Assembly: GCA_902362725.1 (NCBI GenBank)
Contig: CABIXM010000002.1
Span: 134,062-198,061 of the forward strand
Reading direction: 5' to 3'
DNA length: 64,000 nt
DNA from: Clostridiaceae bacterium
GTDB taxonomy: Bacteria; Bacillota; Clostridia; Lachnospirales; Lachnospiraceae
The position numbers and the translations under genes are program-made. Shown here piece after piece: positions 33,422 to 43,211 of the stretch (its first letter is position 1; the number at the start of each line of letters is the position of its first letter). The notes beneath the pieces are model-generated. The model did not search any database, was not told the origin of the DNA, and saw nothing but the letters and a program-made list of their open reading frames with translations.

Positions 33422-34477
33422 TTAATTTCCTTTCTTTCGCAGGAATGCAAGTAATGCATCCATTTCTTCATCTGTGCCCACGGTAATCCGCAGATAATTA
33501 TCGATTCGCGGAGACGCGAAATAACGCACATAGATGTCTTCTTTCTTTAGTTCCTCAAAGAGCTCCTTTGCGGGCCACTCTTTATGTGTGGCGAAAATAA
33601 AGTTGGATCGGGAGTCCGGGAACGTAAAGCCAAGCTCGGCAAGCTCCTTCTTCACGCGCTCTCTCGTTGCCACAATTTTTCCAACCGTTTCTCTAAAATA
33701 AGCCTCATCCTTCACCGCAGCCGCCCCAAGCTTCAGGCTCGGCAGATTCATGGTGTAGGAATTAAAGGAATATTTTACATCATTCAGGTATTTGATAAGC
33801 TCCGGCTGTCCTATGGCGAAGCCGATCCGCATACCGGCCATAGAACGGGACTTGGAGAAGGTCTGTACCACCAGCAGGTTGTCATACTTATCCACCAGTT
33901 CCAGCGCGGAAGGACCTGCGAAATCCACATAGGCCTCGTCCACAATCACAATACTCTCCGGATTCTTCGCGATGATTTCCTCCACCTCCGAAAGCTCCAT
34001 GTAGATACCTGTGGGAGCATTGGGGTTCGGGAAAATGATTCCGCCGTTTTCCTTAAAATAGTCTTTCTTTACAATCCGGAAGTTCTCATCCAGAGCAGGG
34101 CGCTCGTATCGGATGCCAAACAGATCCGCCCAGACGCTGTAAAAGGAATAGCTGATATCCGGGAACAAAATCGGCTTATCCGAATTAAAAAAAGTCTGGA
34201 ACGCCATGGCAATGACGTCGTCGGAACCCACGCCCACGAAGATACAGGACGGATCCTTATGATAGTACTCTGCCAGCGCATTCACAAGCTCCGACGCTGC
34301 CGGATCCGGATAGAGACGCAGACGGTCGATATCCAGCTCCTCCAGGGCCTTCCGCACGCCCGGCGCAGGCGGGTATGGATTTTCATTGGTATTCAGTTTG
34401 ATCATGCCCGGCCGGTTCGGCTGTTCGCCCGGTGTATAGGGAACAACTTTGCGGACATTGGCTTCCCATGCTTTCAT
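33422..34477 (-). CDS. hisC: Histidinol-phosphate aminotransferase
   Basis: 351 residues of the fold-type I PLP aminotransferases: KLNTNENPYPPAPGV at the N-terminus, FPNPNAPTG, VDEAYVDFAG and the PLP-binding Lys in FSKSRSMAGMRIG. Transfers an amino group to imidazole acetol phosphate in histidine synthesis. No other his genes are nearby, so a broader aromatic-aminotransferase role is possible. Confidence 0.9.
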   Translation of the reverse strand: MKAWEANVRKVVPYTPGEQPNRPGMIKLNTNENPYPPAPGVRKALEELDIDRLRLYPDPAASELVNALAEYYHKDPSCIFVGVGSDDVIAMAFQTFFNSDKPILFPDISYSFYSVWADLFGIRYERPALDENFRIVKKDYFKENGGIIFPNPNAPTGIYMELSEVEEIIAKNPESIVIVDEAYVDFAGPSALELVDKYDNLLVVQTFSKSRSMAGMRIGFAIGQPELIKYLNDVKYSFNSYTMNLPSLKLGAAAVKDEAYFRETVGKIVATRERVKKELAELGFTFPDSRSNFIFATHKEWPAKELFEELKKEDIYVRYFASPRIDNYLRITVGTDEEMDALLAFLRKKGN

Positions 34478-34512
34478 AATCTGACTCCTCTTTTGAATGA
34501 TAATAGTATAGC

Positions 34513-35415
34513 TTACAGTAGTCCGCGCTCTCTTACAACCCCTTTTTCAATTAAAAATACAGGTTTGTAAGACATTTTTGCTTGGCGCAGGCCTTCCTCG
34601 CCCAGATCCTCTTCCCGATTCAGATACTGATACGCAGCGCCTTCATGCAGAGCAAACTGCTGGTTAATGACTGTGTAAGCTCCCTGTATCCCGGTCAGGG
34701 CCTTCTCAATATGGACAATCATGGTGTCCTTCCTGATGCCCGGCTCGCCAATGGTGCAGGCCACGATTTTGCCGCCTACGCGAAGCGCGCCGCCCTTGAA
34801 TCCCAGCTCATCGAAGAGCCGCAGGGCGTTCTGTGCCACGCAGATCTCTGCGTTCTTCTCCTCGTCCCCGTCGCAGCCGTTCTCATGCCGCCACGCCAGC
34901 ACCATCTGGAAGCACTCTTCCACATTGTCTTTGGTAATTGGCTCATAGGCCCAGTCCTCGTAGAGGCTCATGAATTTATTCACATGATTCTTCTTGCTGT
35001 GATACTTCTTACCGGAGAGCTTCGCCAGCTTCTCAGTCTCGTACACATAATCCGCATAATCCCGGTCAAACTTAATCTCAAAACGATCCGGATACAGTTC
35101 ATCCAGTTTTGCGAAATCCTCTCTGGTAATGTTATGGAGTTGAAAAATTTCTCCATTTTCCTTACAATGCTCCATCAATACGTCAATCGTCTTTTTCTTA
35201 TCTCCCGGTCCCACCGGAAAGGTGTAAGAATAGACGCCGTCCACCTCGCCAAGCACCAGATTGTCCTCCACAATGGCAAAGCCCGTATTATAAAACCGAG
35301 ACCACAGATAAATATTACCGAAGACCATCTCACAGCTTCTGGTATCCGCATAGGACAGATACCGGTTCAACAATTCCCGGTCCTCCATCTCCGGACGTTT
35401 CATTTTTACTTCCAT
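34513..35415 (-). CDS. DUF2156 (phosphatidylglycerol lysyltransferase C-terminal-like) protein
   Basis: 300 residues with the double-GNAT look of the DUF2156 family (FGNIYLWSRFYN, KLSGKKYHSKKNHVNKF, YQYLNREEDLGEEGLRQAKMSYKP). Related domains transfer aminoacyl groups from tRNA to lipids; stand-alone members in Clostridia have no settled function. It is soluble here, without the MprF membrane domain. Starts at ATG 35415 with AAGGGA upstream. Confidence 0.8.
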   Translation of the reverse strand: MEVKMKRPEMEDRELLNRYLSYADTRSCEMVFGNIYLWSRFYNTGFAIVEDNLVLGEVDGVYSYTFPVGPGDKKKTIDVLMEHCKENGEIFQLHNITREDFAKLDELYPDRFEIKFDRDYADYVYETEKLAKLSGKKYHSKKNHVNKFMSLYEDWAYEPITKDNVEECFQMVLAWRHENGCDGDEEKNAEICVAQNALRLFDELGFKGGALRVGGKIVACTIGEPGIRKDTMIVHIEKALTGIQGAYTVINQQFALHEGAAYQYLNREEDLGEEGLRQAKMSYKPVFLIEKGVVRERGLL

Positions 35416-35540
35416 AAATTTTTCCCTTTTATATCATTTTCTTTTCTCTCAGTATTCCACTCATTTTTCCTGAATATTTATTTTAACGCAAAAAAGCATG
35501 AAGTTCAAGTAACTCCACGCTTTTTTCTTTTTCTCAGTTT

Positions 35541-37271
35541 TTACATATTGTAGAGCTTCTCGTAGGCCCCGTGCATGGCCATCAGCTCCTCATGAGTACC
35601 TTCTTCCGCGATGCCATCCTCGGTCAGTACCAGTATACGCTCCGCATTGCGAATCGTGGACAGGCGGTGAGCGATGACAAAGGTGGTCCGATCCTTCGCC
35701 AGAGTTTCCAGGGATTCCTGCACGATGCGCTCGCTCTCGTTGTCCAAGGCACTGGTAGCCTCATCAAAAATGAGGATGCGCGGGTTCTTCAGGAAAACTC
35801 TCGCGATGGACAGCCGCTGCTTCTGGCCGCCGGAGAGCTTCACGCCCCGCTGGCCGATGTCGGTGTCGTAACCGTCCGGCAGCTCCATAATAAAATCGTG
35901 GGCGTTGGCATTTTTCGCCGCCTTGATGACTTCCTCCCGGGTGGCGTCCGGCCTGCCGTAGAGAATGTTGTCCATGACTGTACCGGCAAAGAGGTACACG
36001 TCCTGCTGCACGATGCCGATGTTGTTCCGAAGACTTTGCAGAGTCACGTCGCGCACGTCATTTCCATCGATGCAGACGCTTCCGCCGGTCACATCGTAGA
36101 ACCGGGGAATCAGGCTGCACAGGGTCGTTTTGCCGCCACCCGAGGAGCCCACCAGAGCCACGTAGCTGCCCGCAGGCACATTCAGACTTACATGATCCAG
36201 CACCTTCTCGGTGGCGTCCTCATACCGGAAGGATACGTCCCGGAACTCCACGGTCCCCAGTACATCCGTAAGCTCCTTCGCGTCCGCCTTGTCCGCGATA
36301 TCCGGCTGGATATCCATAATTTCCCGGAAACGTGTATAGCCGGAATAGCCGTTCTGGAACTGCTCGGTGAAGTTAATCAGCTTCTTCACCGGCTCCGTAA
36401 AGTTCGCAATATACAGAAGGAAGGTAATCAAATCGGGAATGGCCATATTTCCACCGATGATCAATCTGGAGCCCACCAGCACCACCACGATGGTCACGGC
36501 TGTCAGCATGGCGTTCAGCACCGACTGATAAGTGCCCATGTAGAGATAACTGTGGCGCTTGGTGGCCAGGAAACGGTCGTTGCCTTCCTTGAATTTCTCC
36601 ATCTCAATGGCCTCGTTTGCAAAGGACTTCACTACCCGGATGCCGGACAGGTTGTCCTCGATTTGGCCGTTGATATCCGCCATTTTCACGCGGTTCTGCT
36701 TGAAGACCCGCTTCATCCGCTTGTTCAGATACAGGGCGAAGGCCAGGATAAAGGGCAGGAAGCTGGCGGTGAGAACCGTCAGACGCACATTGATATGGCC
36801 CAGAATCACCAGCGCTCCCACAATTTTAATCAGGGAAATGATGATGTCCTCGGGCCCGTGATGCAGAAGCTCCGTAATGTCAAACAGGTCGTTGGTGACC
36901 CGGGACATGAGCTGCCCCACCTTTTGGTTGTCGTAGAAGGTGAAGGAAAGCTTCTGGTAATGCTCGAAGATGTCATTGCGCATGCCGTATTCCATACGCG
37001 CGCCCATCAGATGTCCCCAGTACGTGATATAAAAATTGCAGCCCAGTTCCACCAGCAGAAGCACAATCATCAGCGCGCTCAACCGCAGGATAGTCTGCCA
37101 GGCCGCGCCGCTCTCCTCATAAATGACGGTACCGGTAATATACCGGACAATCAGGGGCATGGCCAGGGTCACGCTGGCGCCCAGGGTGGCGAAAAACAAG
37201 TCTAACGCCAAAAGTCCCTGATAGGGACCGTAATAGGAAAAAATACTTACTTTTTTATTTGTCTTACTCAT
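35541..37271 (-). CDS. ABC transporter, fused permease and ATPase (exporter type)
   Basis: 576 residues: six-helix membrane domain (about 1-310) and an ATPase domain with Walker A GSSGGGKTT near residue 372, signature LSGGQKQRL near 477, Walker B ILIFDEATSALD near 497 and a switch His in VIAHRLST. A half-transporter of the MsbA/multidrug type that works as a homodimer. Substrate not deducible; its neighbours do not form an obvious pathway with it. Confidence 0.92.
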   Translation of the reverse strand: MSKTNKKVSIFSYYGPYQGLLALDLFFATLGASVTLAMPLIVRYITGTVIYEESGAAWQTILRLSALMIVLLLVELGCNFYITYWGHLMGARMEYGMRNDIFEHYQKLSFTFYDNQKVGQLMSRVTNDLFDITELLHHGPEDIIISLIKIVGALVILGHINVRLTVLTASFLPFILAFALYLNKRMKRVFKQNRVKMADINGQIEDNLSGIRVVKSFANEAIEMEKFKEGNDRFLATKRHSYLYMGTYQSVLNAMLTAVTIVVVLVGSRLIIGGNMAIPDLITFLLYIANFTEPVKKLINFTEQFQNGYSGYTRFREIMDIQPDIADKADAKELTDVLGTVEFRDVSFRYEDATEKVLDHVSLNVPAGSYVALVGSSGGGKTTLCSLIPRFYDVTGGSVCIDGNDVRDVTLQSLRNNIGIVQQDVYLFAGTVMDNILYGRPDATREEVIKAAKNANAHDFIMELPDGYDTDIGQRGVKLSGGQKQRLSIARVFLKNPRILIFDEATSALDNESERIVQESLETLAKDRTTFVIAHRLSTIRNAERILVLTEDGIAEEGTHEELMAMHGAYEKLYNM

Positions 37272-37283
37272 ACTTTACCTAAT

Positions 37284-37310
37284 TTAAGGGCGCCCTATGG
37301 ACGCCCTTAA
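37284..37310. repeat. Inverted repeat between nucleotidyltransferase and ABC transporter genes
   Basis: TTAAGGGCG (37284-37292) pairs perfectly with 37302-37310 around a nine-base loop. There is no T-tract, so it is more likely an mRNA-processing or stability hairpin than a terminator. Confidence 0.5.
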
Positions 37311-37316
37311 CCTTAC

Positions 37317-38234
37317 TTATGAAAATAATTTCTCGTTGTATACGCCGTCCGCAATCAGCTTCTTGAAGGAATCTACCACTGACTGTTTATCCTCTTTGTA
37401 GGTCACGCCGAACCATTTATCCTTAGTCTCCAGCACGCGAACTGTGGCCTTGCCGCTCTTCAGCAGGCCGTCGATGATGCCCGGGAGCAGGTACTCGGCC
37501 TTGATGTCGCCCGGCTTCACACCCTTCAGGAACTCGGTGAATCCGCTCTCTACCACATCCAGGAATTCCGGCGTCAGGCCCCACATATTCATGGATACGT
37601 AGCTGTTCGCGTCCACCGGAACCAGCTTGTCGCCCTCGCCCGGAACGGCTGCGCCGCCCTCATACTTCACGATGCCGCCGGTCTCCACTACATCGGTCAG
37701 GAAGCCGTCTTTTACCTGGCAAATACCACGGGTAACGGCTCCGTTATCGCTTAAGGTATTGCCCAGGATAAAGCCTGCCATGCAGAAATCAAATTTTCCG
37801 GTCTCCTCATGATCGGCTACCAGATAGTCGTGTACCTTTACAAAGGCTTCTTTTCCATAGTAATCGTCTGCGTTGATCACTACAAATGGCTCCTCCAGAA
37901 GTCCCTTGCAGCTAAGTACAGCCTGACCGGTTCCCCAGGGCTTGGTTCGTCCTTCCGGTACGGAAAAGCCTTCCGGCAGGTTGTCAATAGCCTGGAACGC
38001 ATAAGCTACCTCGGTGATCTTCTCGATACGGTTGCCGATGATCTCCCTGAAGTCCTTCTCCAGATCCTTACGGATGATGAATACGACCTTGTTGAAGCCC
38101 GCCTCCAGAGCGTCATGGATGGAATAGTCCATGATAATCTCTCCATTGGGTCCTACCGGCTCCAGCTGCTTGATTCCTCCGCCGAAGCGGCTTCCGATTC
38201 CGGCTGCCATAACGACCAGCGCTGTTTTCTTCAT
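37317..38234 (-). CDS. Sugar-phosphate nucleotidyltransferase-like protein
   Basis: 305 residues, NTP_transferase fold: LVVMAAGIGSRFGGGIKQLEPVG at the N-terminus is the nucleotide-binding loop, followed by WGTGQAVLSC and NADDYYG (metal Asp). It should make an activated sugar nucleotide, such as UDP- or dTDP-glucose, from a sugar 1-phosphate. It lies next to glmM and upstream of a surface-glycan locus, so a precursor role in envelope sugars is plausible. Exact sugar unknown. Confidence 0.82.
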   Translation of the reverse strand: MKKTALVVMAAGIGSRFGGGIKQLEPVGPNGEIIMDYSIHDALEAGFNKVVFIIRKDLEKDFREIIGNRIEKITEVAYAFQAIDNLPEGFSVPEGRTKPWGTGQAVLSCKGLLEEPFVVINADDYYGKEAFVKVHDYLVADHEETGKFDFCMAGFILGNTLSDNGAVTRGICQVKDGFLTDVVETGGIVKYEGGAAVPGEGDKLVPVDANSYVSMNMWGLTPEFLDVVESGFTEFLKGVKPGDIKAEYLLPGIIDGLLKSGKATVRVLETKDKWFGVTYKEDKQSVVDSFKKLIADGVYNEKLFS

Positions 38235-38267
38235 TTTTGTATCCTCCCTGTATGTTTTTCCCTTTAT

Positions 38268-39599
38268 TTATACGCTTTTCATCGCATTGATGATATGCAG
38301 TACGCTCTCTTCGCAGAGCTCGTCGGTCAGAGCCTCCACCATAACGCGGAGCAGCGGCTCGGTTCCACTCTTTCTCACCAGAACGCGTCCCTCGGTTCCG
38401 AGACGCTCCTCTACCTCTTTGATGGCCTTCTGTACATCCGGATGATTCAGCGTCGCGTCCATATCCTGTACGCGCAGGTTCTGCAGCAGCTGCGGGTAAA
38501 TCTTCACCTCGCCTGCCAAGGTGCCCAGAGATGCCTTCTTCTCCAGCATGACCTCCATCACCTTCAGGGAAGTCAGGATACCGTCACCGGTGGTCGCATG
38601 CTTGCTGAAAATGATATGTCCGGACTGCTCGCCACCCAGCTGGTAGCCGTTCTTTGACATATTCTCATAGACATATTTATCTCCGACCGCGGTCTTCTCG
38701 TAGCGCATTCCCACCTGATCGCAGGCCTTGTAAAGTCCCAGATTGGACATAACCGTGGTCACGATGGTATTGTCCTTCAGCGCGCCCTGCTCCATCATGT
38801 ACTTACCGCACACATAGAGGATACGGTCGCCGTCTACCACCTCGCCGTTCTCATCCACAGCGATGCAGCGATCCGCGTCTCCGTCGTAAGCGAAGCCCAC
38901 GTCCAGACCCTGCTCCCTGACGAATTTCTGCAGCACCTCGATGTGAGTGGAACCACAGTTGGTATTGATGTTCGTGCCATCCGGCTCGTTGTTGATGACA
39001 TAGGTCTTGGCTCCCAGGGCGTCGAATACGCTCTTGGCGATGGCGGAAGAACTTCCGTTGGAGCAGTCCAGGCCCACCCGTATGTTCTTGAAAGAACGGG
39101 TCGGCAGGGAAATCAGGTAACCGATGTAACGGTTCCGTCCTGCTGCGAAATCAATGGTTCTTCCGATATTTTCTCTGGTGGCCAGTGGGCGCTCCTCGGT
39201 CCTGCCGTCGATGTACGCCTCGATCTTCTCTTCTACCTCTGCCTCCAGCTTGTGGCCCTGGCCATTGATGACCTTGATGCCGTTATCGTAAAACGGATTA
39301 TGGCTGGCGGAAATCATAATACCACAGTCGAAGCCCTCGGTCCGTACCACATAGGATACGCTGGGGGTGGTTGTCACATGAAGCAGGTAAGCGTCCGCGC
39401 CGGAAGCTGTGATGCCTGCTGCCAGGGCGTACTCAAACATGTAGCTGCTTCTTCTTGTATCTTTACCAATTACGATCTTTGCCTTGTGCTCTCTTCCATA
39501 ATACCATCCCAGGTATCTTCCCACTTTAAATGCGTGCTCTACGGTCAGTTTTACATTGGCCTCTCCGCGAAAGCCGTCGGTTCCAAAATACTTTCCCAT
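38268..39599 (-). CDS. glmM: Phosphoglucosamine mutase
   Basis: 443 residues of the alpha-D-phosphohexomutase family: FGTDGFRGEAN at the start, the phosphoserine loop GIMISASHNPFYDNGIK (Ser near residue 98), metal loop YDGDADRCIAVD and the sugar/phosphate-binding RKSGTEPLLRVMVE. Converts glucosamine-6-P to glucosamine-1-P for UDP-GlcNAc. GGAG site before the ATG. Confidence 0.95.
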   Translation of the reverse strand: MGKYFGTDGFRGEANVKLTVEHAFKVGRYLGWYYGREHKAKIVIGKDTRRSSYMFEYALAAGITASGADAYLLHVTTTPSVSYVVRTEGFDCGIMISASHNPFYDNGIKVINGQGHKLEAEVEEKIEAYIDGRTEERPLATRENIGRTIDFAAGRNRYIGYLISLPTRSFKNIRVGLDCSNGSSSAIAKSVFDALGAKTYVINNEPDGTNINTNCGSTHIEVLQKFVREQGLDVGFAYDGDADRCIAVDENGEVVDGDRILYVCGKYMMEQGALKDNTIVTTVMSNLGLYKACDQVGMRYEKTAVGDKYVYENMSKNGYQLGGEQSGHIIFSKHATTGDGILTSLKVMEVMLEKKASLGTLAGEVKIYPQLLQNLRVQDMDATLNHPDVQKAIKEVEERLGTEGRVLVRKSGTEPLLRVMVEALTDELCEESVLHIINAMKSV

Positions 39600-39723
39600 A
39601 CTCTACTCCTTTTTTGCTGTCAGTCCCGCAGACGAACCCGCCGCCTGCTCTGCAATGGACGCACCGCGCCTACTGACGGTCGCTTTGCCCTTATTATATC
39701 AAAATCTGGGAAATACACAAGGT

Positions 39724-40710
39724 TTATTTTGCCGGACTTCCGGGCGGGGCAATCCGGCAGCAGGCAGTCAGCTCCCGGACGCACTCCATATAGGTTTCCA
39801 GATTCTGGGCTTTTTTGATTTTCTTGCCGTATTTTTCTGCGTGCTCAAAAAGATGGATCTGGTAGAACCAGAGCTCCTTTACCTTGAACAGGACATTCCG
39901 GTCGCCGATGTCCAGGGCGCGGTAGCCGTCCACCACGCGCCGGTGGAATTCCAGAAATTTCCTTCTCTGTACTTTTTCATCCCGGCAGTCCGCCTCGCCC
40001 CGCAGCACAGAGGGCAGCCCCGGATTCAGGATAATGCCGCGACCCAGCATCAGGCGATCTTCCTTCGGAAATTCGGCCTCGAACTCCCGGATCTGCCCTT
40101 CCGTAAATAAGTCGCCGTTGTAGCATAAAGGTACTTTGCTTTCTTCCAGCGCGTACCGGTACGCCTCTTTTCGTGGGTGATTTTTGTAATAATCCTGCTG
40201 TAGTCTGGGGTGGATGATAAGCTCGGATATCGGATACTGATTATAGATGGCCAGCAGCCGTTCGAATTCTTCGTCCGCTTCCACGCCGATACGGGTCTTT
40301 ACCGACAGCTTCATTTCCCCGGGGAGGCCCTTGTATACCGCGTCGAAAAAGCGGTCCAGCTCCTCCGGGGCAGCCAAGAAGCCGGAGCCCTTGCCCCGGG
40401 TCACGACAGTTTTGGAGGGGCAGCCCAGATTCAGGTTGATCTCCCGATAGCCCATTTCCCATAGAGTCCCGGCCAGCTCCAGGAAGCCTGCTGCGTGATT
40501 GGTCAGGATCTGCGGCACCACGTTAAGACTCTCATTGTGCTCCGGCAGCACTTCGTTGCGCTCCTTGGTTTTCATGCTGCGCTTTTCGCGGGGCTCCAGA
40601 AACGGGGTGAAATATTTATCCAGCGGGCCGTAGACAGCGGCATGGGCGCGGCGGTAGAGGAAGGTGGTGACGCCCTCCATGGGGGCCAGGTAGATGTGGG
40701 GTGTCGGCAT
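39724..40710 (-). CDS. dus: tRNA-dihydrouridine synthase family protein
   Basis: 328 residues: FMN-binding TIM barrel with YLAPMEGVT at the N-terminus, catalytic Cys in INLNLGCPSKTVVTRGKGSGFL, SVKTRIGV, and a MLGRGIILNPGL phosphate-binding part. Reduces uridines in the tRNA D-loop. Not the canonical DusB-length protein, so the subfamily is uncertain. Confidence 0.88.
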   Translation of the reverse strand: MPTPHIYLAPMEGVTTFLYRRAHAAVYGPLDKYFTPFLEPREKRSMKTKERNEVLPEHNESLNVVPQILTNHAAGFLELAGTLWEMGYREINLNLGCPSKTVVTRGKGSGFLAAPEELDRFFDAVYKGLPGEMKLSVKTRIGVEADEEFERLLAIYNQYPISELIIHPRLQQDYYKNHPRKEAYRYALEESKVPLCYNGDLFTEGQIREFEAEFPKEDRLMLGRGIILNPGLPSVLRGEADCRDEKVQRRKFLEFHRRVVDGYRALDIGDRNVLFKVKELWFYQIHLFEHAEKYGKKIKKAQNLETYMECVRELTACCRIAPPGSPAK

Positions 40711-40990
40711 GGCGTGTACTCCTGTTCTTTCGTATTCATTCCGAAATCAGAAGGCGCTGCCGTCTGTTCCGTTTTTCATATCTTTACACATCATACCATA
40801 TGCACATACCTTTGTGAACCTGATAACATTTCTTCTGTTGTACCTTTCTTTTACTCTGCACGCTTTCCAACTCCCCCAAACCAGTTGACCCGCCTCCGCT
40901 TTTGCGCTATTCTATTTAAATAAGTATGGTTTTAAAAAAGAAAAAAGGTATTTCCTATTGTATGAAAATGATTTCGAACCGGAGGTTTTT

Positions 40991-43153
40991 ATGTATACAC
41001 TTTCCTTATTGCTGCTGACTCTGTTCAGCCTCTATATCGGCGTCTTCGCATTTTTCCGCTGGGACGCTTCTTTCCTGCGAAATATGAATCACGCGCCGGT
41101 ACAGGCCCTGTTTATTCTGGCCTTCGCGGTGCTTCTGGCTGCGGCCCTGTTGCTGCTGCGGCGGCTCCTCAACCGGCTCTCCGAACGGAATCTGAAGCGG
41201 GCTGCACTCCTTCTTTTCCTGATTCTGGGGCTGGGACAGCTTCTGTTTCTCGCCGCTATCCGGCCGGTGCTGCGCTATGACCCCCTGAAAATCTTCGATA
41301 TGGCTGTGGAAATGCTGCGGACCCATACCATCTCCGGCACTTATGAGACCGGCTACTTCGCCCGGTATACCAATAACTATCCCCTGACTATCCTGACCTA
41401 CTGGTTTCTCCGGATCCTGTCCGGACTGGGCGTCCCGGAGACGGCCTTTATGACTGCAGTTCAGCTGGTCAATATTCTCTGCATCCTGGCGTCCGTGTGG
41501 ATCGGATATCTGCTGATGAAGGAGCTGCGCGGAAGGCAAAACGCCGTCTTTTTCCTTGGCGTCTGTGCCCTCTGCCCCCTCTCCTACGTGTGGGCCGGAT
41601 ATTTCTACACCGCCAACTGCTCTATGCCTTTCCTGATGGGCATCCTGTATCTCTGGATCCGAATCCGGAAAAAGCTGACTGCGCCTGAACCCGCCGGGCT
41701 TCTGGGCTTCGTGACGGTCTTTGGCTTTAAGCTCCGGGCTACCGCGGCCATCGCCCTGATTGCCGCCCTGATCGACGGCGCACTGCTGCTCTGGCGCAGA
41801 CGGAAGGAGGGGATGGCGGGACTCCTAGGCGAAGCCTTGCGCACGCTGGCCATTCCCTGCCTCACTTTTGCACTGACAGCCGCCCTGTCCCTCGGCTTCT
41901 TCTCCACAGCAGTTAAAACTTATGTAAACTTTGATTACAAAAATACCGGATTCCCGGCGATTCACTGGATCATGATGAGCGCCCGCTGGGACGGGGCTTT
42001 TGACCAGAATGATGAAAATTATACCGTAAGCTTCGAGACGAAAGAGGAAAAGGAAGCCGCCGATCTGGCGGTTCTGAAACAGCGCGTCCGGGAAGCCGGC
42101 CCTCTCGGCCTCGTGACCCTGGCCGGTCGGAAGCTTCTCAACACCTGGGTGGACGGCACTGACACCTACCAGGCCGAGAACAGCTATGCCCGCTATGGAA
42201 AGCTCTACGATTATCTGCTGGGCTATAAGAGCGGATTCCTGACCATCTACGCCCAGGCCTTCCGGGCCCTGCAGCTGCTGGTCATCGGTCTGGCTTCCTT
42301 CAGCGCATGGCGGAAGCTCCGACGCCGTGAAAAGATGCCCGGACTTTTTCTTGTGCAGCTCACGCTGCTGGGCGGTATGGCCTTCCACCTCCTCTGGGAG
42401 ACGAACCCGCTGTACAGCATCGGCTTTACGTATCTATGTCTGATGCTGCTGGCGGACGGCCTGACGGAATTTGCGAAAGCGCTTCCTGAGTATACGCTGT
42501 CCGGCCGTCTCTGGCTGGCTCCGGCCGCAGGTACGGTTCTGCTGGCGCTGCTTCTGGTCCTGGCCAAAAAAGAGCTGGTGGATACGCCCATTGAGGCTTC
42601 CGACTATGCCATCGACCAGTATCAGTACGCGGGCGGCTATGACGGCTGCGTGATTTCCTACGACCAGACTTATACACAGACTTTTACCACCGACAAGCCC
42701 TTTAACCGGATCTCCATCCGGGCTGTCAACACGGTGGGTGACTACAACCAGTCGGCCTTCTGTGTGCGTCTCACTGACGACCAGGGACAGGTGGTTTATG
42801 AAAATGACCGCTTTCTGTCCGGTCTGGTGACTCGAAGCGCCCTCTATGAGTTCCAGCTGGGAGAAATCCTGCCGGACGGACCGACCACCTACACCTTTGA
42901 AATCTGGCCCGGCTATATCGAAGGGGAAAACAGTCTGGAGTTTCTCTCCTATAATACCGGCAACTGCGACCTCTATCCGGGCGGCACTCTGACCGTGGCC
43001 GGTGAGGAGCAGCCCAAGGGGGATCTGGCATTTGCAGTGTACGAATACAGGGTGACGACTTATTTCAGTTTGAAGCAGTATCTGGTGCTATGCGCCGGGA
43101 TGATGGCGATGGCTATCGGGATCACATTGCTTAGTTGGAAAAAGGGCGTCTAA
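40991..43153 (+). CDS. Large polytopic membrane protein, GT-C/ArnT-like glycosyltransferase candidate
   Basis: About 720 residues with 11 or more membrane segments in residues 1-540 and a C-terminal extracytoplasmic beta-rich domain (about 550-690), ending in one more membrane helix. The first loop carries acidic residues (MAVEMLRTHTISGTYETGYFARYTNNYPLTILTYWFLRIL) as in the PMT/ArnT GT-C fold. The ATG at 40991 with GGAGG upstream is preferred over an earlier in-frame codon. It converges on another GT-C gene. Probably adds sugar or lipid-linked groups to a surface polymer; donor unknown. Confidence 0.7.
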   Translation: MYTLSLLLLTLFSLYIGVFAFFRWDASFLRNMNHAPVQALFILAFAVLLAAALLLLRRLLNRLSERNLKRAALLLFLILGLGQLLFLAAIRPVLRYDPLKIFDMAVEMLRTHTISGTYETGYFARYTNNYPLTILTYWFLRILSGLGVPETAFMTAVQLVNILCILASVWIGYLLMKELRGRQNAVFFLGVCALCPLSYVWAGYFYTANCSMPFLMGILYLWIRIRKKLTAPEPAGLLGFVTVFGFKLRATAAIALIAALIDGALLLWRRRKEGMAGLLGEALRTLAIPCLTFALTAALSLGFFSTAVKTYVNFDYKNTGFPAIHWIMMSARWDGAFDQNDENYTVSFETKEEKEAADLAVLKQRVREAGPLGLVTLAGRKLLNTWVDGTDTYQAENSYARYGKLYDYLLGYKSGFLTIYAQAFRALQLLVIGLASFSAWRKLRRREKMPGLFLVQLTLLGGMAFHLLWETNPLYSIGFTYLCLMLLADGLTEFAKALPEYTLSGRLWLAPAAGTVLLALLLVLAKKELVDTPIEASDYAIDQYQYAGGYDGCVISYDQTYTQTFTTDKPFNRISIRAVNTVGDYNQSAFCVRLTDDQGQVVYENDRFLSGLVTRSALYEFQLGEILPDGPTTYTFEIWPGYIEGENSLEFLSYNTGNCDLYPGGTLTVAGEEQPKGDLAFAVYEYRVTTYFSLKQYLVLCAGMMAMAIGITLLSWKKGV

Positions 43154-43156
43154 AAC

Positions 43157-43207
43157 GGACGATCAAAAAAGGAACTTTCCTATGGAAAGCTCCTTTTTCG
43201 ACCGTCC
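43157..43207. terminator. Bidirectional terminator between two convergent GT-C genes
   Basis: Nested stems GGACG/CGTCC, then AAAAAAGGA with TCCTTTTT, then CTTTCC/GGAAAG around TAT. A and T tracts flank both sides. Confidence 0.8.
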
Positions 43208-43211
43208 GGCC

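Noticed and set aside
35571..37205. Long antisense frame opposite the ABC transporter
   Set aside because: It lies fully inside a strongly supported gene, is His/Gln-rich as expected of a shadow frame, and has no ribosome-binding site.
40711..40990. Possible small genes in the gap between dus and the GT-C gene
   Set aside because: Only divergent promoter-like AT-rich DNA is seen; the short frames present have no ribosome-binding site.
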